Shown here in pieces: positions 1 to 10,885 of a stretch of 64,000 nucleotides of DNA (position 1 is the stretch's first letter; each line of letters begins with the position of its first letter). This stretch comes from Chondrus crispus (lineage: Eukaryota; Rhodophyta; Florideophyceae; Gigartinales; Gigartinaceae). Both the position numbers and the translations under genes were made by a program. The stretch lies in NCBI RefSeq assembly GCF_000350225.1, contig NW_005179076.1, positions 96,960-160,959 of the forward strand, read 5' to 3'. The notes under the pieces are model-generated. The model did no database searches, was not told where the DNA came from, and saw only the letters and a list, made by a program, of their open reading frames with translations.

Positions 1-2
1 AT

Positions 3-662
3 TCCAGCGTTTCCGTGGGGCAGCTGCAATCATCCGATGATGCAAACGTTGTTTTGCTCGGTGGGCCGAGCGTGAACCGAATGGCTCGCAAATACTACAT
101 GGATGGATTGTCCGCTGATGTGACATTCAGCCCTAACGGTTTCTGCATATCTTCGCTGAAGTGTTTTCAAAGGCCCGGAACTGGCATTGCATTTCTTAGT
201 GCGGGCCCGAGACGAACCTTGCTCTTCTACGTGGCTGGAACGGATGATGCAGGTCTGGACGCAGCTCTGACATACCTTCCGTATGGTCCAGCTTCTGAAG
301 TACCAGAGTGGATCGTTGTGAGCAAAACTTCAGGGTTTGGCTTCAAAGGCCTGGGCGGTGTACTAGGTCTCGGCTACTGGGATTACAAATGGAAGTTGGA
401 AGTGCGTAGATCTTACCCCGCTGAATTCCTGTTTGATGTGAAGAAATCCGGCGTCACGTGCACCTCGCGGCGAAGGACCAATCCGTTGCATAGCCTGCCG
501 GTGCTTACGATTGCTCTGATCATTGTCGGTGTTGTTTTGGGTATAGCGTTCTCCCTTCGGAGAAAGCTCAGATTCGGACACCACTACAAGCATCTACCAA
601 ACGCACTGGTCCAGGTAGGACAGAACACAGGCTCTGGTGTAGATCGGTCTCAGGGGAATTGA
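3..662 (+). CDS. C-terminal part of a single-pass membrane protein, cut by the window edge
   Basis: The frame is open to the first base of the window, so the gene starts upstream; the first usable codon at 15 is GTG and is not a convincing start. The visible 219 codons end at TGA (660-662). A globular part (motifs NVVLLGGPSVN, FYVAGTDDAGLDAAL, VPEWIVV) is followed by a hydrophobic stretch (LPVLTIALIIVGVVLGIAF) and a basic, then polar tail of about 35 residues, which predicts a type I membrane anchor with a short cytosolic tail. The globular motifs recall the C-terminal region of large secreted or membrane-anchored alpha/beta-hydrolase-like proteins of fungi and algae; that is recollection only and no catalytic residues are visible. 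Function unknown. Confidence 0.6.
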   Translation, partial: SSVSVGQLQSSDDANVVLLGGPSVNRMARKYYMDGLSADVTFSPNGFCISSLKCFQRPGTGIAFLSAGPRRTLLFYVAGTDDAGLDAALTYLPYGPASEVPEWIVVSKTSGFGFKGLGGVLGLGYWDYKWKLEVRRSYPAEFLFDVKKSGVTCTSRRRTNPLHSLPVLTIALIIVGVVLGIAFSLRRKLRFGHHYKHLPNALVQVGQNTGSGVDRSQGN

Positions 663-814
663 GATCGATATCAACTGGAATACATCCTGGGCGCAGAGCC
701 CGATCAAGGGTTCGGCACTATTTATTTGCTAGGCCAGTTTCTTATGATAAATAGCCATTCTTCCACAGGCGCAAAACTATCTCTCAATTTCTTAACAAAC
801 CCGTCATCGGCCCA

Positions 815-2353
815 TCATGTGTGAAATGCCCCATGGAAGCTTGGCGGTAACCGCATGGGCAGCTCAGCGCGTGCAACCTCAGTCATAGCACGAGCGTCCA
901 GAACGAGCAAGGCAGAGCTATCCTTCAGGTCGTCCAGTGCCAGCACTACAAGACAGCCGGCATCCTCTTCATTACCACTCGGATCTGGGACAAAAATGGG
1001 TTCTCCAAAAGTCCGTTGCGGCAACACATAAGACGTAACGATTCCAGTGTCCACATTCACTTTTGCTATACTACTACTGAATTGCTTCCCGTCGTTATCA
1101 GAAACGCCAAATACATAGTGGTATGGTCTTTCCCGTTTCCTTGGCGAGACTGTAGCAAACTCCAAGGCTACGTCCGCCAGTACCCGAAATGATGCCTTTG
1201 GCATAGAGGTCGAGTAGCGGGCGCCGACATCTGCTATGTTGGGGAGTGTGAATCTCACGGGTTTGACTCGGGCTACGTTGCCTCCCTGCGTCATATTGTC
1301 TATCCACAGTTCTTGTAGAATTTTACAATCGCTGAACAAAGACCGATCAATCATGATATCGCCATCCTGTTCAAACGCATTAAAAGTGTGAAAGTTGAAG
1401 AATTGTTCGTGCTCATACTCGGCGACGATACCGCCAGATTGTCTATTGATCACGACGAACCTGGTTGGAGTGTTTGGTCTCATTTCACAAGCCTCAGTGA
1501 ACGATTTTCCCCGCAACAGAGGGAAAAGATCAATCTGAGCCGGGCCCATGGCCATGATGACATAACTCTTCGTGAGCGCTAAACTGTGCATGTAGTAGGT
1601 GAAGTCCTTGACTTTAGCCAAAACATTTGCCTTGCCTGAAGAATCGATGCGGAACACGGTGTACTCCGTCTTGACCGGGCTGTAGTTGGCCATGCAGTTG
1701 AAGTACTCACCAGTGACGTCATCCAGAGTCCCATGCGACAGGCACATGCTTTTGTCCAACTCGGGACTAAAGTAGGAAAAGTCGTACCTGTCGGTAACCC
1801 GCAGCGTTTCTGGATCCAGCTTGTGAATGACATTTGCATCCGTGCTCGCATTGAGAATGCCCCTCGTCGGTAGCTTTTCCAGGGTGACGCTCGTGTTGAA
1901 CGGCACATCACCAAGCTTGGGATCTTTCGTCAGTGGCCCGAACGCGTGCATCAGACGACCAAACGCACTCTCCGGGCGCTGTCGCATTGAAATATGAATT
2001 GCCCTGTATTGGTCCTTCGGGACAGACTGTATCGCACGCTCAGTGGCATCGCCAGTGAACCTACTTTGATAGGTGACGCCATTACTCGCGGCATCAAACC
2101 GAAAAGCGTGGATCATGCTCAATCCATCAAACTAATGCTCTGTCTCAAGCTCCTGGCCATCCTTGTGCTTAACGTTAAATACGCCCGGGCCGTTGAGACA
2201 GTAAGCCGAGTTGGCGAGATAGGGCGGAAGAGTCCCGAGGACGTTGAGCTGGAGACGCTCTGGAGCTTCCACAGCGTTCAAGAAAAAGACTCTGGGAAGG
2301 CTGGGGTGTGTTTTGCAGCGGTATCGGGTAAGAGAGAGGGCTTGTTGCCAGGC
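815..2353 (-). pseudogene. Carotenoid cleavage oxygenase (RPE65/CCD family) with one in-frame TAG
   Basis: The 435 residues after the stop contain the four histidines that bind the catalytic iron in this family: SHGTLDD (H130 of that segment), YMHSLAL (H179), FNFHTFNAF (H245) and the terminal FHGAF (H430). These non-heme iron enzymes split carotenoid double bonds to apocarotenoids, usually in plastids. The same frame continues upstream through the family's N-terminal motifs LGTLPPYLANSAYCLNGPG and then H-stop-FDGLSMIHAF. The stop TAG (2132-2134) sits where relatives have Trp or Leu (HWFDG or HLFDG), one base from TGG or TTG. The frame is open from 2353 to TGA at 815-817. No convincing Met or transit peptide is visible, so the first exon may lie further right. 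This is a pseudogene by a single nonsense change, a polymorphism or a sequence error; the rest of the frame shows no decay. Confidence 0.85.
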
Positions 2354-2539
2354 TCAGTGAGCGTGCTGTGCCATGGGAGACGATGGGACGTATGAGACGG
2401 AGACGAGCGCACGAGGCGGTGCATTGCGGCGTTCGGATGCACGGGGTGATTGTGTCGGAGATGGGGAAGCAGGGTAGTCGGCAGGGCCCAAGCTTGGGCA
2501 TCGGACGGGGGGATCATCGCGTGCATTGATTCTCATCGC

Positions 2540-4536
2540 CTCGCGGAAGTGTCGAGTGTTGGGAGGAAACGCGGGTTACATGGAAATGCGGCTTGAGAAT
2601 TAAATCAAGGGTGAAGGGCGAAGAGGTACGAGGACCCCATGAATGGTATCTTGTGGTGAAAGCGGTCTTTCGTTGCAACAGGAAGGGCACAACAACAGGA
2701 AAGGCTTCTCATAGCCACTGATGCTTGAAAATCATCGTATAGGTGTACAGTACAGAGAGGACTCGCGCAATAATGCCGAATTGAGTAATTCCACGAGTCA
2801 TGGTCGTTTGCAAGTCCCCTTTTTGGAATGCGAAGCCCTCTCCATGGGCCATTACGGAAAGGAGAGCAAGCAAGGCAGCAACGACAATCTCAACCCAAAT
2901 TCATCTCTCTTTCGTCGGATAACCCCGTTTCAAATTGTACCGTTCGACGGTGCGCAATTTCCTTAAAATCTCTTCCAGTCGTTTTTCTCCACTGTTTCGG
3001 ACACTGGGCCTGTTCCACCGCAGCCTTCATCACTTGAACTGCAGGTTCAGTGACGAAGGAAACACAGGAGCTGAGCTTCGACAAAATCACGTTTGCATGG
3101 GAAGTCTTCGCGAAACGATCAAAGGGTTTAAAGAGTGTTAGTCGAACTGTAAGCACACAGTGCCTTCACGGTGTGAACATCACACGTGTCAGTTCTGCCT
3201 TGTTGGTTATACTGTACTGTATGCCCACGCAACGCTGGCGACCAGATGGAACGACTCGGACCATGTTTAACATTTCTGGGATTCTGCTGCGTTCTGGATA
3301 ATATGTTCCATCAATCGTTTCGAAGCGCTAAGGTGCATCTCCTCCGGGGCGGTTCTGGTGAAGCCATGCACAGCCCTTGCACGCAATGCATTGAGGTGAA
3401 GTGAAGCCATGCACAGTCTTCGCACGCAGTGCATTATGCAGAGCCAAAGGGGAGTCGTTTACTTTTCGAAAGTCAAGGCTTTGATAGTTTATTTCAAAAA
3501 GCTTTTTAAAGGCCCTTCCACAAACTGTAACTGGTAAACACGTTGCGTCAGAGTGCCACTCAAGCAGGGAGAGGTTCCACACATGTTTACTAAGCACATT
3601 TCGGCTGCCATGAAGCTGACCAATTGTTCGTCCTCGCGATGACTTTTCTTTTCGCAGTCTTGCCCATTGGCGCCTCAAGCACAAAATTCTGGACATGGAA
3701 GATGTACATGGCAATGGGCTTGTGGCGAGGCTAGGAACACATCCACTCCTCTGGCCATTGGCCCAGACCTGACTATTTCAGATGTTGTGTCTGCGCATAG
3801 TAGAGATGCTCTGATGATCAATGCGAATGGCGAATCTGCAGTATGAGAATGGTAGCCATGCTCTTCGCAATCTGTTCAGTACTCAGATCAAACCGCGCAC
3901 GTGTGCTCTCACAGGTAGAATTTGGTTTCACAGTTTTTTGTCGCGTGGCATCTCACATTCAATGCAGGGAAAGATTGGAATGAGGACAAGTGAGGAATAT
4001 TGTACGTGAGGCTATTCCACATTACCCTTCGACGGGTTATTGAAACTACTCATTTGCACGTCCGGTAGAGAACAGAGAGATCGCAGTCAGACACACTTTC
4101 CGAGATGAAAGAAATTATTAATCTGTTTGGTAAAGAGTTTTGGCTTGTATGTCGTCACCCGTGTAGATCCTTTTCATACAACTGGCGCTTCATGCGTATT
4201 ACACCGAAGTTCTCTGTGCAGTTTGCACGTGAAAGCCGGGTAACGCACGCGTATCCCAAACATGGTCACCACATGTCGGAATGAACTGAAGTGATCAGAT
4301 AGTCTGAAGCTCACTGCTAACTTGCGGAGAGGTTTCAAAGCCGTTGATCTTCCTGTCGTTCTGCATCCTGCAGTCCGTTACTGACAATCGGCCGCACATG
4401 AGTTGACCGTCTTCTGAAATTTGGTGTCCTCGATTGGACTACAACCTCCTTTTTACTGCCCACTGCGCAGTACTATTGCTGTTCATCAAGGACGACTGCT
4501 GTACATGGTTATACACCAGATATGGTGTACCGTATT
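2540..4536. other. Intergenic stretch with no recognisable gene
   Basis: Only short, unconvincing frames on both strands. The one structure I see is a pair of 33-base direct repeats at 3361-3435. It may hold the 5' region of the carotenoid oxygenase gene (right-hand side of that minus-strand gene) and the 3' end of the kinase-like gene at 4537. Confidence 0.5.
3361..3435. repeat. Two 33-base direct repeats, 42-base period
   Basis: The unit beginning GAAGCCATGCACAG and ending GCANTGCATT occurs at 3361-3393 and again at 3403-3435 with about three mismatches. It reads as a small local tandem duplication. Confidence 0.7.
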
Positions 4537-6414
4537 CTAAGGGAAACAATCCTCATTCTCGTCGTCACTCGTCGATTCGCTGGAATCCACGGGTGCGGCA
4601 GTGTCACATGTTGATCTACTGAACTTGGTGGCACATGCACGTCGTAGATCGTTCTCATCCTGTTCTTTATCACGGTCATCCTGTGAAAAGTACGCCAGCC
4701 CAAGGTCAATAAACCACACCCTCCAGATCACTGCTCCCTTCTCATCAATCTCTCGTTTCGCCCTCATGTTCCGCGTGCCGATGTCCATGTGTCGCAATCC
4801 AGTCTCATGAAGCTCTTTAAGTGCTTCGTGCGCCGCTTGTGTTAGCAATTCACTATCTCTGCTGCCAAGCACAACAGTCCCACACATCAAAACTTCATTG
4901 AGCCCGTTTTCGTTCGTTTCTATGCTCAAAGATTCTCCCACGTGCTCTGTCACGACCACTGTGTCCGTGGCTGGTTCTTTCCAAAGCGCCACTACACGCG
5001 GTAACACCGTCCCTAACAAGCGTGGACATCTATCTGCGATTTCCTCGAACAACTCAGCCTCGTTCACGATCATATCTAATCCTTCTTGGCTGGCGCAGTT
5101 CCAGTACTTCACGGCTACTTCCATGTCACCATTCCAGCTCCGCAACACCGTCGAGTGTCCGTCCGTCGTGATGATGTCATCTGAAGCCTCCATTAAACGG
5201 CGGATCAGTTCTGGCTGATACAACGGTGCTGCATCTTGTTCAAATAATGCGCTGTCCTGGGTTTTCGGACGCTTATGTCTGTTCTGGATATATGCTGCCG
5301 TATTTGCAGCTTTGGTGCCATTACGATCAGATGCCGCCTCACTGACACGAGAGCCCAGTCCCGTTGTTATCTCCTCGGGTTTCAAAACGTTGCAACTACT
5401 ATCATTGGGCCCAGAGCTTTCACGCGGGTTCTTCCTCAGGCGAGTCTGTTGAAAATCATTGAACGCTGCTTGCAATTCATCGCCCCTGTCAGGGCTGGTG
5501 TCGCTTTCGCGGAGCACCGCGATGATGCCATGAAACGAGGACTCGTCCGCGTTACACTTGTAAAGCCTGGAAACCTCGACCTCCAGTTTCCATCCGCTCC
5601 TCCCACTGTGCGCTTTAACCTTCATGAACATGGCGTCGTTGTGGTTTGTTAATAAGACGCACCCATTCTTCGTATGCATGCCGTGTATCAAGGCCTGTGA
5701 CATCATTCTCACGTACCAGCTCTTCCCCTCCGTTTTAAATCCGCCATTGTGCGCGGCGGCAACATGCACTGAAGAATTCTCCTGAGCAGGAGCTGGAATG
5801 AGCGGCATTGACGACCCCTTCGCTACTCCTGCCACCAAAATGATTTGTTCTTGATTCAGGTCCATACCCTCCGAAAACAAAAACGCTGGAGAACGACGGA
5901 AGACCAAATCAATCGGTGGCGACCCACCGTACCGGAACACGGACGATGGAATGCGTTTGTTGTAACCAGCGGTAGCGATTGTTGGCCTTTTGTTGAGCTT
6001 TCCATAAACACAAGCCACAGAAGCAGAAGCACTCAATGCAACATGCGACGTATTAGTCTCGGAGGTTATGATAAAACTCTCTGTTAATTGCTGCTTAGCT
6101 CCAATAAACCTGCACCCAACTTCAAACCTTTCCTTGTCAGGGAGAGAAGCGATAAGAGTTCTGCTATCATCACGTGCAGTTCTCACCTTGCCGTCAAAGT
6201 CGGACCAAGGATTAAATATTGTTCGTTTGGGTAAAATCTCAAGCAGAGTATTACTTGTGCTTGAATGCCCCGTGTATACTGGGGAGACGAGCGGACGAGT
6301 CGGCGGAAGCTGCAATTTGACAAAAGAGTTTTCATCCTGTTCTCTAGACCAAGAGGGCGATGTGAAAGGTGTCGAGGGGAACGAATTGGCCATACCCAAG
6401 CACGAGTTAATCAA
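4537..6414 (-). CDS. Protein-kinase-fold protein with altered catalytic motifs and a novel N-terminal half
   Basis: The frame is 625 codons, from ATG at 6414 (a second Met lies at codon 8) to TAG at 4537-4539. The C-terminal half (about 410-590) has kinase landmarks: VAVKYW with Lys436, a helix-C-like Glu at 452/454, HMDIGTRN (542-549) in place of HRDLKxxN, and FIDLGLA with Asp570 in place of DFG. ATP-binding and catalytic Lys, Asp, Asn and Asp are all present, so activity is possible, but the pattern is atypical and closer to the kinase-like domains of fungal FunK1 or small-molecule and lipopolysaccharide kinases than to ordinary Ser/Thr kinases. The last 50 residues are acidic and Ser-rich. 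The first 380 residues have no domain I recognise; a strand with alternating charged residues (GWKLEVEV) could be part of a nuclease-like fold, but this is speculation. It is one of the few long uninterrupted frames here. Confidence 0.7.
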   Translation of the reverse strand: MINSCLGMANSFPSTPFTSPSWSREQDENSFVKLQLPPTRPLVSPVYTGHSSTSNTLLEILPKRTIFNPWSDFDGKVRTARDDSRTLIASLPDKERFEVGCRFIGAKQQLTESFIITSETNTSHVALSASASVACVYGKLNKRPTIATAGYNKRIPSSVFRYGGSPPIDLVFRRSPAFLFSEGMDLNQEQIILVAGVAKGSSMPLIPAPAQENSSVHVAAAHNGGFKTEGKSWYVRMMSQALIHGMHTKNGCVLLTNHNDAMFMKVKAHSGRSGWKLEVEVSRLYKCNADESSFHGIIAVLRESDTSPDRGDELQAAFNDFQQTRLRKNPRESSGPNDSSCNVLKPEEITTGLGSRVSEAASDRNGTKAANTAAYIQNRHKRPKTQDSALFEQDAAPLYQPELIRRLMEASDDIITTDGHSTVLRSWNGDMEVAVKYWNCASQEGLDMIVNEAELFEEIADRCPRLLGTVLPRVVALWKEPATDTVVVTEHVGESLSIETNENGLNEVLMCGTVVLGSRDSELLTQAAHEALKELHETGLRHMDIGTRNMRAKREIDEKGAVIWRVWFIDLGLAYFSQDDRDKEQDENDLRRACATKFSRSTCDTAAPVDSSESTSDDENEDCFP

Positions 6415-6883
6415 AAAGTTATGTTTCGTTCAGAGCAGTCACTTGGGTGATCCTCAGAACGTTGGCCGGATGGAGCCCGTCGTAAACAATGAGGGCCAAC
6501 TTGTGCCGGCGTCTGTCACGCTTCTGCACCGGCACCCGTTCCCTTACCCACGGATCTTTATTCATAAGGCAATAGAGCTGAGTAGGTCTGAAAAGAACTG
6601 CACACCGTCGATGCAAGGGTAGAAAAGCATCATTCTTTGCATGTAAATTCAGCTCTGCTGGGGAGCTGGAGCAAAATCGACGGTGAACTGTAATGAAAAC
6701 AGGGCAGTACACGTGTAGCGAAGTGTTTTCTTACAGTCGTTGCTCTCGCAGGAAAAGGCCTGGGACTGAAGTTTGGAATGTGGCAAAACCCCTACCCAGT
6801 GACACCTGATCACTGTATTTAACCTGGACCAAGTCATTTCTGAACCACGTTTTCCACGTCCGTACGTGAAATAATCTGGTCTA

Positions 6884-6909
6884 CAGCGGGTTGCCCTGAA
6901 GTTCGGACA
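6884..6909 (+). repeat. Left terminal inverted repeat of the pogo-like element
   Basis: Starts CAGCGGGTTGCCCTGAAG directly after TA and pairs with 9236-9261. Confidence 0.9.
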
Positions 6910-7141
6910 GTTAAACAAAATTTAATTTTAAAGTACAAAAGATTGTGCTCTCGCATCGTAACTTCAGCAGTTACTCCTAAGCGATGTGACGAACACAGCC
7001 ACGTTTGATTGGTCGCGATTGATCAACTTTCGCCGTATTTGTGGGAACGCCTGGGGAAGAGTCTGAGAGGCCTTTCTTCAGCCAGAGGTGTCTTAAAATC
7101 CGGACAGCTTATCATATAGAATCATTCAAATTTCCTAATTT

Positions 7142-7169
7142 GGGAAGCCGGGGGGGGTGGGTGGGGGGG
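7142..7169 (+). other. G-run tract, possible G-quadruplex
   Basis: Runs of 8, 3 and 7 G separated by single T lie in the non-coding 3' part of the pogo-like element. Fold potential is inferred from composition only. Confidence 0.4.
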
Positions 7170-7336
7170 TCGAGCCCACAGTTGTGGCACCGTCGGGAAA
7201 GATGCACCAACAATCTTCGCCATGTCCAAGGTCCTCTTCTTTGCGGCGTCGCGACGCTCCTTCAGTGTGCCACGGGGCATGGCCATCTACTGAGCAAGCG
7301 GGATTGTGTTGATCAGCGCCCTTCGCATGTTATCCT

Positions 7337-8893
7337 TCATTTCCCTCCCTTTGCGGGCCTGCTCTTTTGCGATGGTCTTTGCTCTGGCCTTTTCCACTCT
7401 GGCCTTCCTCTTCCTTTTCTCTTCGGCCTTTTTTGTGCATAAGCAACGTCCTGCGCCTGCACCTTTTCCAAAACTGCAGAACTAGTTACTGCCAGACCGA
7501 CTTGTGTGTCAATAAAGCCTCTGCGGAGTGTCGTCTGTTGAATGTCCAAGCCAACCCTGATCATAGTTCGTTTCTCCTCAAGCTTCTGGGTCAGTTCTGT
7601 CACGGACAAGGGCCTCGCGTTTTCGTCACTGGTCCCTGGAAGTGGGCGTTGCAAGAGAACTAGCGGATTTATTGGCAAGATTCCAGCTCGTCTGAACACT
7701 GCCTCTATGTTCTCTTTTGTGAACGAAGTTGGCATGGCCTGCGTGAGAAAGCGAGCAAAGTCAAATTGGTCGTAAACCATGGACTTGTTGCTGCTTGCCA
7801 CTGAGTAGATGAGATCATTCAAGATGCTTTTGAATGGGGAAAACACGCCAACGTCCAGGGGCTGTGTTGTGCCGCTTGTGTGTGCTGGTAAGCAGTAAGC
7901 AATCACACCGCCCTCTTTGAGAGTGAGGAGGACCTTGAAGCGAAGATGACTGCGGTACTCATCGTAGATGAGCAAGACCTTTCGATCGCCTCTCGTGAGA
8001 TCCTTAACGCTTTTGACAAAATGTGTGACCCATTCGAGAACGTTTGTCTTGTCACGTCCTACAACATCTGGGCGTACTGTGAGTAGAGCATGGCGTGGGA
8101 GGCAATCCGCGATTGTCTCAGTGACTTCTTTGCCGTTCCTCTTTATCGTTCTCGTCCGTAGACCGGTGCCTTCAATCATAAACATATTTGTACCAATGGT
8201 TCCATCTGCGCAAATGGACGCCATCAACATTAATCGATCGACATGGAGAAAAAGCGGACCGGGGTGCTGTCCACGGATGCCAGCGCGCGTGTATGTCTTC
8301 TTTGTTGTGGTGCCAGCCACATCTTTTCCAGGCGTTAAGCCGGCCTCGTCCATGTTGTAAACACGGCGAGCATCAAATCCCCATCTCTCAAAAAGGTCTT
8401 CCAGTGCGGCTACATGCGTTGTGAGGGTCTCACCATTGCACGCCTTACACCTCACAGCCTCCTGCTTTGATGCTCTGCCAAATCTAATCTCTCCCTTATG
8501 TCGAGCATTGAATCCTCGAACCCACTTCTTTCCTGGGACTCCGTCTTTAAACCGCAACTTCGCGCGTCGTTCTCCAGGCATTTTTTTCACAAGCTCGTTC
8601 ACGGCCTCGACGAGGTCCGTTTGATTCAGAGGACAGCCCATGTCTGAAAAATATTGGAGCCAGTCGACCAGGGTCTGCTCCTCTTCTGCCGCTAAATCTG
8701 GCTGACGCCGTGGGCGTTTGCTTGCTACTCGATCCGATTTTTTATGCTTCGCAACGCGATCATGCAGAGTTGATTTAGGAATTTGTGCTTCTGCGGCTGC
8801 CTTACGCAAACTAATAGCGCCTTAGATGCATAGTTGGACGGTTTTGGCTTCGTGTCGGTCCTTTCTCACGTCTCGTCGAACACGTTTCTCCAT
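7337..8893 (-). pseudogene. pogo-like DDD transposase (CENP-B/Jerky type) with one early TAA
   Basis: From ATG at 8893 the frame runs 23 codons to an in-frame TAA (8822-8824), then 495 codons to TGA at 7337-7339. The stop falls inside the N-terminal psq-type helix-turn-helix (CI-stop-GAISLRKAA...IPKSTLHDRV), where relatives have a polar residue. After it come a CENP-B-type DNA-binding region (EEEQTLVDWLQYF), then the DDE_1 catalytic core with NMDEAG (Asp154 of the post-stop segment), LIYDEYRSH (Asp283) and TQPLDVGVF (Asp319). That is a DD35D spacing. The last 50 residues are Lys/Arg-rich. The product would bind the TIRs and cut and rejoin the element. Only the TAA argues against function; use of an internal start would remove half of one DNA-binding helix. 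Confidence 0.88.
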
Positions 8894-9235
8894 CGCGTGC
8901 TGATGCCTTTATTGAAATGCACGCAGAACCCGCGCATTCGGTTTTCATTGCGGTCAAGGGTGTGAGCTCTCACCGGCCATTGAGCTCTGGCGAAAATCAT
9001 TTAACCAGCTCCTGCGAGCCCCACCCCAACATTGGCGTGGAAAAAAGGCGCCATTCTACAATTTTGAACGGCAAGAAATCCAGTGGCGAGGTCGGTATGA
9101 CGTGGCGACGAATGGTTTACTGCTGAAAGCGCCCTGAAGGTACCCGGAGAGACCCTTTATGGTGGTCAGGAGGGCCCGAATCATGATTCCGAATAAAATT
9201 TGCAGAATTAGCTTGTGTCCGGGGTTTAGGGCATT

Positions 9236-9261
9236 TGTCCGGACTTTAGGGCAACCCGCTG
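9236..9261 (-). repeat. Right terminal inverted repeat of the pogo-like element
   Basis: Reverse complement of 6884-6909 with two mismatches, followed by TA at 9262. Confidence 0.9.
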
Positions 9262-9428
9262 TAGTGTCTAGACGACTTGCAATTTGCCTCATTTGAGGTC
9301 AAATGCTCTACAGTAAACTTTAAACAAAAATTAAGATTTTCGCCACTTCAGAACAAAAGGAGCACAATTTTTACCAAGTATAACTTTGAACAACTATATA
9401 TACAACTATAAACAGCTAGTTAGTAATT

Positions 9429-9500
9429 GACAAGCCAGCTCAGTGGTCTGCACGGATCGCTGAGTCTGAGAAGTTGGGGTTCAAATCGTCGCTGGGCACT
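9429..9500 (+). other. tRNA-like sequence with A-box and B-box (tRNA pseudogene or SINE head)
   Basis: AGCTCAGTGG (about 9438-9447) matches a pol III A box and GGTTCAAATC (about 9478-9487) a B box, at near-tRNA spacing. The T-stem and acceptor stem do not pair well, so a functional tRNA is unlikely. A tRNA-derived SINE or relic fits better. The surrounding 9264-10138 holds no gene. Confidence 0.35.
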
Positions 9501-10218
9501 TATAGTGGTCGAGAAATACCTTCGGGGATCTCGATGGTTCTTGTCTGTAACCTTGTGGCAACTCGCAGAAGCGTAGGGAGGGCACCTCGCTCTGACGGTT
9601 CGTTAGTCCGTAGCGCGATACCTTTACTGCTCAGTCTTGAGACCAGAGTTTATGTACACATTCCCGCTGTCGGCGAGATGCCCAGCGGTGACAAAATTAA
9701 GTTGTGCTCGCTATTCTGTCGACTTTACTCCAATTAAAGCACGACAAGATATAATATGAACTCGGCAAATTAATTACACGCCCTTTCAAGACACATAATG
9801 AAGTGTAAGTATTCAAATTGAACAAGCTTACCGCGTCTTCGTGCTCTTTAAAGAAAAGCACACATGCAAATCTGGCTGGGAGTTGTACCTAGTCATAGGC
9901 GTAGGTTGCACTACAACCTGCAGCCCAGCACGCTGTACAGCGCCCACTCGAACAAGAGCTTGAATACGGTGGCATCTCATGAACAGGCATTCCGAAAAGG
10001 CTGCAGGTCTTCCAAGCAAGTCTTTAGACGCAGGATAGAATCATAGGGAGCGACAGGAGTTTTTTATCTCTTTTTGCTCTCTTTTGCTCCAATACTGACA
10101 AATTTAGTCGATTTTAAAGGCTAAGAGTAGCTTTAGAACTAATAGTACTTACCTTTTAAAGTAAGATCGTGACGTTCGTCAACGTGTTTCTTAAAGCAAT
10201 CACGCCCGGTCTGGTGAT

Positions 10219-10885
10219 TATAGTACAACGACGGACGCGCGCGCGGGGAGATTATTAACCGTGCGGCCGTGCACGGTGGACACGTGGGTGGGTGTGCCCA
10301 CGTGTAGGGAGCGCGCGCGTGCCGAGCGGTCGTAATCTGGCGTACGTGTACAGTAGTGCACGTGTTGGCCAAGCGGTAGTCTGCTAGTATTACGCGTGTA
10401 CGCTAGCACACGTGGCATCCGTGCAGTAGTCTGTAAGCAGCGCGTGTGTACAGCAGTACACACGTGTAGCTGCAGCGTCCGCGCGGTAATTAGGAATTGA
10501 GGGGCTAGTTTTTTAATTGCGTACAGTGCCTGGTACGCACTAGGCGGCAGGTACTGTACACTGAGACAGGTGTCCGAGGCGTCTCTCTGAGGGGTTAAGA
10601 CCTGACACCCGTCCCCACCAGTAAACTGGGGCAAGCTCGCCCCCGTCTCTTTCGCGCCTACGTACGTCCGTTTCGGTTGTCTATCGCGCGCGCTGGCTTC
10701 TAACCCGTTACCGGTCGCTCCCGTTTACGCACCACGGGGCGACTGCGCGTGACCGGCCAGTGAGCCACTCCCTTTTCGCGAGCTCGTCCGACCGGTTCAA
10801 TTAGTGCGTCGTGTCCGCGCCGCGTTCTCCCTCGCTAAAGCCTCCGCCTCTCACCCAACCCAGGGCGGAGAGGAGTTATCCCACA
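10219..10885 (+). mobile_element. Solo LTR, family E, copy 1
   Basis: This 667 bp block starts TATAGTACAACG and ends GTTATCCCACA. It is flanked by the 5-base duplication GTGAT (10214-10218 and 10886-10890). It shares with the copies at 11648 and 17871 the core GGGGTTAAGAC, the ACAGGTGTCC motif and GGCTTCTAACCCGT. It interrupts the zinc-domain codons of the piggyBac-like gene. Confidence 0.9.

Larger units (their letters stand above)
6884..9261 (-). mobile_element. pogo/Tigger-like DNA transposon, 2.4 kb, complete ends
   Basis: The ends are inverted repeats of 26 bases (6884-6909 and 9236-9261, two mismatches) starting CAGCGGGTTGCCCT. Each is flanked by TA (6882-6883 and 9262-9263), the TSD expected of the Tc1/mariner/pogo superfamily. 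A second, direct copy of the inner TIR motif (TGTCCGG-TTTAGGGCA) lies just inside the right end at about 9216-9234. The only gene is the minus-strand transposase at 7337-8893. The element landed within a few bases of the left end of the older piggyBac-like element. Confidence 0.9.

Noticed and set aside
2175-2536. Three overlapping minus-strand frames as separate small genes
   Set aside because: Part of the region is the N-terminal coding sequence of the carotenoid oxygenase in another frame; the rest is GC-rich leader or intron-like sequence.
3361-3435. CRISPR-like or satellite array
   Set aside because: Only two imperfect copies; no array anywhere in the window.
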